Shown piece after piece: positions 57,642 to 64,000 of a stretch of DNA of 64,000 bases. Within the stretch, counting starts at the first letter, position 1; every line of letters starts with the position of its first letter. Made by a program: the position numbers and the translations under genes. The notes below the pieces were generated by a model. It worked only from the letters and a program-made list of their open reading frames with translations, had not been told where the DNA came from and searched no databases. Source of the DNA: Enhydrobacter sp. (lineage in GTDB: Bacteria > Pseudomonadota > Alphaproteobacteria > Reyranellales > Reyranellaceae). The DNA is taken from assembly GCF_030246845.1 (NCBI RefSeq), contig NZ_CP126889.1, forward strand, positions 1,364,001-1,428,000, in the 5' to 3' direction.

Positions 57642-58694
57642 ATGGCGAGCCTAACGGACGTAACTGTGCGCTCCTTGAAGCCACCGGCACGGGGCCAAAG
57701 AACGTACTTCGACGACAAGGTCAGGGGCTTCGGCGTTCGCGTATCCCAAGGCGGCACCAAGACCTTCATCATCCTGTACGGCACCAAACGGCGGCGCGTC
57801 ACGCTTGGCACCTGGCCCGTGGTTTCTCTGGCCAAGGCGCGTGAGGTCGCAAGACACAAGCTGGCGGAAGTCCAGCTCGGCGCTGACCACGCCCGGATCT
57901 CCTACCAATCGCTCAAAGATAGCTTCCTTATCGAGGCCAAGGCGAACACCCGCCCCCGGACGTACGACAGCTACAAGTGGCTGCTCGGCCGGGTCGACCT
58001 CTCAGGCGACGCCAACGCCATCACGCCACGCATGTTGACCCACGAGACCGACAAGCTTGCCCCGTCGGTCAAGCAGCACGCTATTGCGGTTCTCAAGATG
58101 ATGTTCCGGCACGGCGTCCGGAAGGGTCTTCTGAAGAGCAACGCCGCCGAAGCGCTGACCGTGCGGAAGTCGAGGCCCAGAAAGCGCGTACTCTCAGAAG
58201 AAGAGCTCAAACTCGTCTGGCAAGCCTGCCCGGACACGGCATACGGAACCGTGGTCAAACTCCTCATACTGACTGGCCAGCGCCGCAGCGAGATCGAACA
58301 CATCGTCCTCAAGGGCGATTTGGCGACCATCCCTGGGCGGTACGTCAAGAACCACCGAGATCATACGTTCCCCGTCGGGAAGGCGGCGCAAGGCTTGCTC
58401 GCGAAGCCGCGCACCTGGAACGGCTGGAGCAAGTCCAAGAAGGACCTCGACAAGGCGATCAACAAGGGCAGAGAAAAGCACATGCCGCCCTGGACGCTAC
58501 ACGACCTCCGCAGGACGTTCAGGACCAAGTGGGCCGAGCTCCAGCTTCCCCGGGAAGTGGCGGAGAAATACATCAACCACGTCTCCGGTGTGCAAGATCC
58601 GGTCGAGCAGATCTACGACCAGCACGACTACATCCCGGAAATGCGGAAGCACATCGCGACGTACGAGCGGCGGGTGCTCTCGATCGTCAAATAG
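57642..58694 (+). CDS. Tyrosine integrase of a tRNA-targeting island (P4-type, DUF4102)
   Basis: 350 residues. N-terminal DUF4102 arm-binding domain (LTDVTVRSLKPPARGQRTYF, then GFGVRVSQGGTKTFII), a core-binding domain (about 85-170), and the catalytic domain with Arg214 (TGQRRSEI), His287-Leu-Arg290 (LHDLRRTF), His313 and the tyrosine at 325 or 330 (YDQHDY). ATG 57642 is 109 bp from the tRNA-Arg fragment. It should catalyse integration into, and excision from, the tRNA 3' end. Reads away from the att site, toward its cargo. Confidence 0.92.
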   Translation: MASLTDVTVRSLKPPARGQRTYFDDKVRGFGVRVSQGGTKTFIILYGTKRRRVTLGTWPVVSLAKAREVARHKLAEVQLGADHARISYQSLKDSFLIEAKANTRPRTYDSYKWLLGRVDLSGDANAITPRMLTHETDKLAPSVKQHAIAVLKMMFRHGVRKGLLKSNAAEALTVRKSRPRKRVLSEEELKLVWQACPDTAYGTVVKLLILTGQRRSEIEHIVLKGDLATIPGRYVKNHRDHTFPVGKAAQGLLAKPRTWNGWSKSKKDLDKAINKGREKHMPPWTLHDLRRTFRTKWAELQLPREVAEKYINHVSGVQDPVEQIYDQHDYIPEMRKHIATYERRVLSIVK

Positions 58695-58799
58695 CCTGGC
58701 GGGCAGCTCCCTCGCGCCAGATGTGATACCCTTCCGACGCCCAAGGGCATTGTCCAACCCTAGGGGCGTCGCGATGCTCCGTGTCTACGGAGACTAGCG

Positions 58800-58997
58800 A
58801 TGCGTTTTCTCACCAAGAAGCAGGTCAAGGAACTCGTCACCTTGTCGTTTGCCGAACAGGCGCGCCGCGAGATCAAAGGGAGGTTCCCGAAGAGGATACG
58901 CCTTTCGGAGCATCCCCGAGGCCGCGTGGTGTACCGGGAGGCGGACATCCTCAAGTGGATGGAGGACCCGGCCGGCTACAAGGCGGAAAGCCACTGA
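58800..58997 (+). CDS. AlpA-like DNA-binding protein (putative excisionase/regulator)
   Basis: 65 residues with a winged helix-turn-helix: FLTKKQVKELVTLSFAEQAR, then FPKRIRLSEHPRGRVVYREA, DILKWMED. The layout (LTKKQV, FPKxxxL, RVVYREADILKW) is that of AlpA/prophage regulatory proteins that control excision. GGAG precedes the start. It lies 105 bp after the integrase, the usual place for an island recombination directionality factor. Confidence 0.82.
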   Translation: MRFLTKKQVKELVTLSFAEQARREIKGRFPKRIRLSEHPRGRVVYREADILKWMEDPAGYKAESH

Positions 58998-59270
58998 CAG
59001 GAGCTCCGAGAGGAGCGGGAGGCCGGCGTCCAAACCGGCCTCCTTTCTCCGGCCGCTGTCGCATCACGCTTCGAGGACATCCACATACAGCTTCCACACA
59101 CGGCGTACCTATTCTCTATGGGGATGTTGGCGCCGCTCCGAAGCAGCAGGCATCGCAGTCGGCATGCTTTCGGCCTCGGACGACTTCCTCGCGTATCACT
59201 CTGCTCGCATGCGCTCACAGACAGAACGCTCCGGCCTCTTCCTACTCGGCCTTACGATGATGCGGGCCGC
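58998..59270. other. Gap between the AlpA-like and hsdR genes
   Basis: About 270 bp between two convergent genes. Short reading frames here have no recognisable features. I see no repeat or clear terminator. Confidence 0.5.
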
Positions 59271-62219
59271 CTAAGCCCTGCTACCCGGAGCATCCTCGTA
59301 TGTCATTGAAAACACCATTTCGGTCAGCCAACGCTGGAAATCCGGATTGTCGCTAAACTGTTTGTACAGCTCGGAGTCGTCCTTCAGGACCGACGTCATC
59401 ACCCGTCTAAGCGCCTTGTCGTGCTCGATCCGTGCATTCTGTTTGTCGGAGTTCTTCTTGGCGTTCTGATACGCCTTGTCTGCCGAAACTTTGGATGGGA
59501 TATCCTCTGTGACAAGCTTCCGAATGCGGTCGCTGTCTGCCCATTTGATGTTGCCGAACTGGTCATTGAACGACTTCAGAATACTGGAAAGTCGGTCCAG
59601 CTCGGGCTCAGCTCTTCCACCACCAGCATCCGTCGGCACTGGCTCGATTTCCGCATGCTGATCCGGCAATTGGATCTTCAGCGCCGTCTTCTTCTCGGCG
59701 CGGTAGCTGTCCATATCGATGGTTTCCAGGATGCCTTTCGACAAGTCTTCTTCTTTCGGCGCCGGCAGCTTCGGAATCAGGAAGGTCAGGAAGATCGACA
59801 GCTTCTCCCATTCGGCGTTAGTGTACGGGAGGATCGCCGACAGGAAGCCGTAACTCCGGACGAAGGCTTTGGCCTTTCCCTTGAAATCGACCTGGCCGTC
59901 TTCATCGAGATTTTGGAGATAGAGCGCAACACAGCTATCGAGCAGCGGATCGAGCGTTTCCCTGCCCGAACCCGTCAAATACAGCTTGGCGAACTCTTCG
60001 ACCACCGCAGGCGAATAGATGCCTGCACCGTCGAGGTCCGCTTTGAGGTCGTGCAATTTGTTGGCGTCAGTCTCTTCCGCCAAGATGGTCGTTCGATAGT
60101 ATGGCTCGAAGGACGCCTTTATTGTCTCCAGGTCGTTCATGAAATCGAGCACGAACGTGTCATGCTTCTTTGGGCGCGCCCGGTTAAGCCGCGACAGCGT
60201 CTGCACCGCTTTGATGCCGGACAGCGTTTTGTCCACATACATGGTGTGCAATAGGGGCTCGTCGTAGCCCGTCTGGAACTTGTCGGCGCAAATTAAGAAG
60301 CGATACGGGTGTTCCTGAATCTTGTCAGCGATCTCGCGCGACGGGAATCCGTTGAGCGAGGCCTCGGTGACTTTCGTCCCACCGTAGTCATGCTCCCCGG
60401 AGAACGCGACGATCGCCTTGTATGGGCTCTTGCGCTCTTCCAGATACTTTTGGATCGCGTGGAAGTACTGGATGGCCCGCTCGATGCCGCTTGTCACCAC
60501 CATCGCCCGGGCTTCGCCACCGATCTTGCGCAGGTCGATGACCTGCTCGTGGAAATGATCGACGATGATCTCGGCCTTAACGCGGATGGCGTGGTCGTGG
60601 CTCTCGACATACCGCCGCAGCTTCTTCTTAGCCCTCTTGGTGTCGAATTCCGGATCGCCCTCGATTGTCTTCACCAGCTTGTAGTAGCTATCGACCGGCG
60701 TGTAGCTCTGGAGCACATCGAGGATGAATCCTTCGTCGATGGCCTGCTTCATCGTATAGCTATGGAAGGGGCGGTGCTTAGTCTTGCCTTGCTCTTGGTA
60801 TGGTTCGCCGAAGATCTCCAATGTCCTGCTCTTTGGAGTCGCCGTGAACGCGAAATAGCTCGCATTCGGGAGCAGCTTCTTCGCCTCCATGATCCGATTG
60901 ATCTTGTCCTCGATCGTCTCGTCTTCCTCCTCCTCGCCCGCAGCCGACAGCGCAGTGCTTAGAGCGGCCGAGGTCTTACCGCCCTGACTTGAATGCGCCT
61001 CATCGATGATGATCGCGAACGGTTTGCCGCGGTGCTCGTTGCTGATCTCATCCAAGACAAAGGGAAACTTCTGCACTGTCGAGACGATAATCTTGCGGCC
61101 GCTTTCAATAAACTTACGCAGGTCACCGGAGTGGTCTGCATGCCCGACCGTCGCACCGACCTGCATGAAGTTCTTGATGGTGTTGTGGAGCTGGCTATCG
61201 AGGATAGTCCGATCTGTCACCACGATGACCGACTCGAATACGGGCTGGTCCTTGCGTTTGAGGCTCACGAGCTGATGTGCCAGCCAGGCAATCGAATTGG
61301 ACTTCCCGCTACCCGCCGAATGCTCGATCAGGTACCGCTGACCGGCCCCGTGCTCGCCTGCATGGGCAAGCAGCTTCCGAACCACATCCAGCTGATGGAA
61401 GCGCGGGAAGATCTGATCACGCCTCTTCTTGTTTGTTTTCTTGTCCCGCTCTTCGACGATTTGCGCGTAGTTCTCGATGATGTTCGTAAGGCTCGCCGGA
61501 CGTAACGTTTCCTTCCAGAAATAGTCGGTCTTCAGTCCGGTCGGATTTGGCGGATTGCCGGCGCCGTCATTCCAGCCTTTATTGAATGGTAGAAACCACG
61601 ACGCTGGGCCTTTAAGTTGGGTACAGAATCGGACCTCTGCGTCATCGATCGCGAAGTGCCCGATGCAGCGGCCGAACTGAAACAGCAACTCCTTCGGGTC
61701 GCGGTCTCGCTTGTACTGCTCGATGGCATCCGCCACCGTTTGCTTGGTGAGGCTGTTCTTGAGCTCGAACGTGGCTATCGGTAGACCGTTGATAAACAGC
61801 CCGACGTCCAGAGCATTCATAGTCTCGTCGAGGCTATAGCGGAGCTGCCGTGTAACGCTGAACCGATTGGCAGCATGACGCTCTTCGGCCTTGGTGTTGC
61901 CGGGCGTCGGTGTCCCGTAGAAGAGGTCGAGTGAGTGCGGCCCATGCTTTACGCCATGCCTCAGCACGTCGATGACGCCCCGTTTGGTGATCTCGCCTTG
62001 CAAGCGTGCAAGAAACTTTTGCCGCGTTGGGCTTTCGTTGTCCAAATCAAGCGCATCGACTAGCAATGGTTGAGTGGAAGTGATGAAAGCGCGAAGTTGC
62101 ACCAAGTCCACCGCATAGCTGCGGTCGTAGTCGGTCGGATTGCCAGCGATCCAGCCGTCGGCCGTCATATCGCCGAGGATCAGGACCTCCAATCCTTTCT
62201 CACTTGTATCGGTTTTCAT
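59271..62219 (-). CDS. hsdR: Type I restriction enzyme, R subunit
   Basis: Motor and nuclease subunit of a type I restriction-modification system: ATP-driven DNA translocation and cleavage of unmethylated DNA. 982 residues. Nuclease motif near the N-terminus with FELKN (Glu152, Lys154) and QxxxY-like text following (AIEQYKRD). Helicase part has Walker A HSAGSGKS (300-307) and DEAH (406-409), then TATPKSRTLEIFG. The C-terminal part is helical. The ATG at 62219 overlaps the hsdS stop. Codon usage and lower G+C differ from the left of the window. Confidence 0.95.
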   Translation of the reverse strand: MKTDTSEKGLEVLILGDMTADGWIAGNPTDYDRSYAVDLVQLRAFITSTQPLLVDALDLDNESPTRQKFLARLQGEITKRGVIDVLRHGVKHGPHSLDLFYGTPTPGNTKAEERHAANRFSVTRQLRYSLDETMNALDVGLFINGLPIATFELKNSLTKQTVADAIEQYKRDRDPKELLFQFGRCIGHFAIDDAEVRFCTQLKGPASWFLPFNKGWNDGAGNPPNPTGLKTDYFWKETLRPASLTNIIENYAQIVEERDKKTNKKRRDQIFPRFHQLDVVRKLLAHAGEHGAGQRYLIEHSAGSGKSNSIAWLAHQLVSLKRKDQPVFESVIVVTDRTILDSQLHNTIKNFMQVGATVGHADHSGDLRKFIESGRKIIVSTVQKFPFVLDEISNEHRGKPFAIIIDEAHSSQGGKTSAALSTALSAAGEEEEDETIEDKINRIMEAKKLLPNASYFAFTATPKSRTLEIFGEPYQEQGKTKHRPFHSYTMKQAIDEGFILDVLQSYTPVDSYYKLVKTIEGDPEFDTKRAKKKLRRYVESHDHAIRVKAEIIVDHFHEQVIDLRKIGGEARAMVVTSGIERAIQYFHAIQKYLEERKSPYKAIVAFSGEHDYGGTKVTEASLNGFPSREIADKIQEHPYRFLICADKFQTGYDEPLLHTMYVDKTLSGIKAVQTLSRLNRARPKKHDTFVLDFMNDLETIKASFEPYYRTTILAEETDANKLHDLKADLDGAGIYSPAVVEEFAKLYLTGSGRETLDPLLDSCVALYLQNLDEDGQVDFKGKAKAFVRSYGFLSAILPYTNAEWEKLSIFLTFLIPKLPAPKEEDLSKGILETIDMDSYRAEKKTALKIQLPDQHAEIEPVPTDAGGGRAEPELDRLSSILKSFNDQFGNIKWADSDRIRKLVTEDIPSKVSADKAYQNAKKNSDKQNARIEHDKALRRVMTSVLKDDSELYKQFSDNPDFQRWLTEMVFSMTYEDAPGSRA

Positions 62220-63613
62220 GCTGCGTCTTCGGCCTCAAGCTCTCCAGCTTCGACCGATTCTTCATCGTGCGGCAATTCACCAACTTCGTCCAGTAGCTCG
62301 ACCTCCGGAGTCGCGTCGGGCAGTTTAGCCGCTGCCTCCCGCACGTCGAGCTTGCCGGTGACGATATCAGCAATCAGGCCTACGCGGTACTCCCGAAGGA
62401 GATCAATCTCACGACGAGCCCTATCAATTGCGGCGCGGAGAGACGATGTAGCCTCATCGAGGAAGCGGATGATGGCCGCTTGCTCAGCAGGCGGCGGAAC
62501 CGGCGTCTTTACGCCCAGGAAGGTTGACGGAGGAATCGTGTTCCTAAGTCCAGAATACAGTGGACTCAAAAGTTTACGGTCGTCCATTGCGATGTAGAAG
62601 GCTTCAATAAAACTCGCGAGAAGTTTGTCGTGACATTCGAAGACCGTGTACGCGCCTGTAATCATCCCATGATGGTTGGAGAGGCCGACTGTTCTCGGCG
62701 TCTCAGGCACATCGAAAAGGCAAAAGACCAAATCGCCAGGTCGCACTTCTTGACTGGTACCCATATCCGCTGAGAACTTTCCACGCCCTGACGCGACATC
62801 TCTTACAATCACGCCGGCCTTAGTGAGCGACAGTAATTGATAGTCACTATGGCGTTTTCCTACGAGCACCTTTCGCTTCCGAAGCATCGCCCTATTAGGA
62901 ACCAAGTGCCAATGCTCAGGCACATCCCCCAGCCACTCCACACCAGAAGGCTTGAGCCGAACACTTGGATCGAGCCCGCGCGTGACCGCGCGGTGAATAA
63001 TGGCCTGCCTTTCTTCCTCGAGCAGCTTAATCAGCTTTTGCTTTGCTGCGATGTAGCGGCGTATCCGCCGGTCGGCGTGATCAAGGAATCGGACGATGGC
63101 TGCTTGCTCAACCTCTGGCGGAATTGCAAAGGGTATCTCTCGCATCCTCGATTGCGCTAAGTCCCATTGACCGATACGAACACCGTCTGAAGCCTGGTTG
63201 AAGTAAGGGATATATGCTTTAGACCTAATTGCTAAATGAAAGAAATTGACGGCTACGCCGGCGAGCTCAAATACAAAGTATGCCGGGCTGACGATACCAT
63301 CGAAGTCAGAGACGCCATACGAACCCTGCCACGCCTTCATTTTGTTCATTGCAAATTGTCCGCGCCTCACTACTTTATAATTCGAGAGATCATCAGGAAT
63401 GTAGTTGTGGTTTTCGTCGGCATCAGTAACGTCCCGAACGATAACGCCCCTTTCACGAACGACCGAAAGCAAAGGCAAATCAGGACGATTTCTTTGTGTC
63501 ACCGCTTCTAGGACATGCCGCAATTTGCGCACGTCCCAATGGTTCGGCACATCTCCCAGCCATGGCAGGCCGGAGTCCTTCATCTTGGGGTAGGGTTTCA
63601 GGCCGTCGATCAT
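62216..63613 (-). CDS. hsdS: Type I restriction enzyme, S (specificity) subunit
   Basis: Recognises the bipartite DNA target. 465 residues: two target-recognition domains (about 15-165 and 215-375), each followed by a conserved coiled helix (VEQAAIVRFLDHADRRIRRY and AEQAAIIRFLDEATSSLRAA). Each TRD half starts with the same LPWLGDVPNHW/VEWLGDVPEHW motif, showing an internal duplication. The last about 35 residues are strongly acidic. Overlaps hsdM and hsdR by ATGA on both sides. The target sequence cannot be read out. Confidence 0.95.
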   Translation of the reverse strand: MIDGLKPYPKMKDSGLPWLGDVPNHWDVRKLRHVLEAVTQRNRPDLPLLSVVRERGVIVRDVTDADENHNYIPDDLSNYKVVRRGQFAMNKMKAWQGSYGVSDFDGIVSPAYFVFELAGVAVNFFHLAIRSKAYIPYFNQASDGVRIGQWDLAQSRMREIPFAIPPEVEQAAIVRFLDHADRRIRRYIAAKQKLIKLLEEERQAIIHRAVTRGLDPSVRLKPSGVEWLGDVPEHWHLVPNRAMLRKRKVLVGKRHSDYQLLSLTKAGVIVRDVASGRGKFSADMGTSQEVRPGDLVFCLFDVPETPRTVGLSNHHGMITGAYTVFECHDKLLASFIEAFYIAMDDRKLLSPLYSGLRNTIPPSTFLGVKTPVPPPAEQAAIIRFLDEATSSLRAAIDRARREIDLLREYRVGLIADIVTGKLDVREAAAKLPDATPEVELLDEVGELPHDEESVEAGELEAEDAA

Positions 63614-64000
63614 ACGGAAGTTCCGACGATCTCTTTCAGCAAGCCTTCCGTTTCACGTTCAAGCGCAAGAATGTCTTTCTTGATGTCTTCGAGAGAGCGG
63701 AGCGGTTGCGGCTTATAGAAGTATCTATTGAAGCTGATCTCGTACCCGATCTGCGTCTTGCCCTCATCGATCCATGCATCCCTAGCATGAGGTAGCACTT
63801 CTCGACTGATAAACGCTTTAATCCCACCCGGCTCTTGCAGCGGTACCTGTTCCGTATCGCGCAGATCGCCATCCGGTTCATACTCAACGACACAGCGCTT
63901 ACCCTTAACGACAACTTCAAACAGCCCGTGTAATGGATCGGCCGTAGCTGATTTGTGGATCTTGCGAATTACTGGTGAGGCAGTAGGAGTGGTGCCTCGC
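63610..64000 (-). CDS. hsdM: Type I restriction enzyme, M subunit (3' end, partial)
   Basis: The N6-adenine methyltransferase subunit; only the C-terminal 130 codons are inside the window. Text such as FEVVVKGKRCVVEYEPDGDL, KTQIGYEISFNRYFYKPQPL and RSLEDIKKDILALERETEGL is the common HsdM C-terminal region that docks HsdS. The stop overlaps the hsdS start as ATGA. The start and the NPPF motif lie beyond the right edge. Confidence 0.9.
   Translation of the reverse strand, partial: RGTTPTASPVIRKIHKSATADPLHGLFEVVVKGKRCVVEYEPDGDLRDTEQVPLQEPGGIKAFISREVLPHARDAWIDEGKTQIGYEISFNRYFYKPQPLRSLEDIKKDILALERETEGLLKEIVGTSV

Overview
The window is high-G+C DNA from an alphaproteobacterium. Support comes from the rplY-pth-ychF block, a petABC cytochrome bc1 operon with a Tat-type Rieske protein, the MoxR/DUF58/DUF4159 operon and the repeat families between genes. 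The style resembles Reyranella or other Rhodospirillales-like soil and water bacteria, but the sequence alone does not fix the genus.

Layout. 0-31 kb is mostly intact chromosomal housekeeping: translation genes (rplY, pth, ychF, cca, trmL), haem and respiration genes (hemF, petABC), small-molecule enzymes (RidA, dienelactone hydrolase, CoA-transferase plus CitE-like lyase, Nudix, pirin, SDR) and a four-gene MoxR/DUF58/BatA-DUF4159/VWA envelope operon. At 26.2-28.7 kb a carbamoyltransferase sits with DUF5989 and SxtJ-like membrane proteins, the same trio of families as SxtI/K/J of saxitoxin clusters. 31-44.7 kb carries a membrane-anchored adenylyl cyclase with a [2Fe-2S] domain, a fused indolepyruvate:ferredoxin oxidoreductase, YqgE, a peroxiredoxin, an AroE-like dehydrogenase, two SDRs and an Ogt/AlkB alkylation-repair pair.

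44.7-50.3 kb is a decaying segment. It holds a sulfatase-modifying-factor remnant joined to the tail of a cation:proton antiporter, a frameshifted LysR gene, an AraC gene with an in-frame TGA that runs into a DUF3300 gene lacking its start, and a DUF2950 gene with a TGA where a tryptophan is expected. A HAD phosphatase in the middle is intact. 50.3-51.7 kb carries a second copy of the glycine-zipper lipoprotein/HdeA-like pair of 6.8-7.4 kb, plus two secreted proteins.

51.8-56.7 kb is a damaged type I-G (formerly I-U) CRISPR-Cas locus: 32 full 36-bp repeats plus one half repeat, cas3 without a visible HD nuclease core, and csb1 (cas7) cut off by the first repeat. The leader, cas5/6 (csb2), cas8 (csx17), cas4/1 and cas2 are absent. 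At 57.48 kb a 3' half of a tRNA-Arg gene marks the attachment site of an integrated island running off the right edge. The island holds a tyrosine integrase, an AlpA-like regulator and a type I restriction-modification operon (hsdR, hsdS, hsdM partial) of visibly lower G+C.
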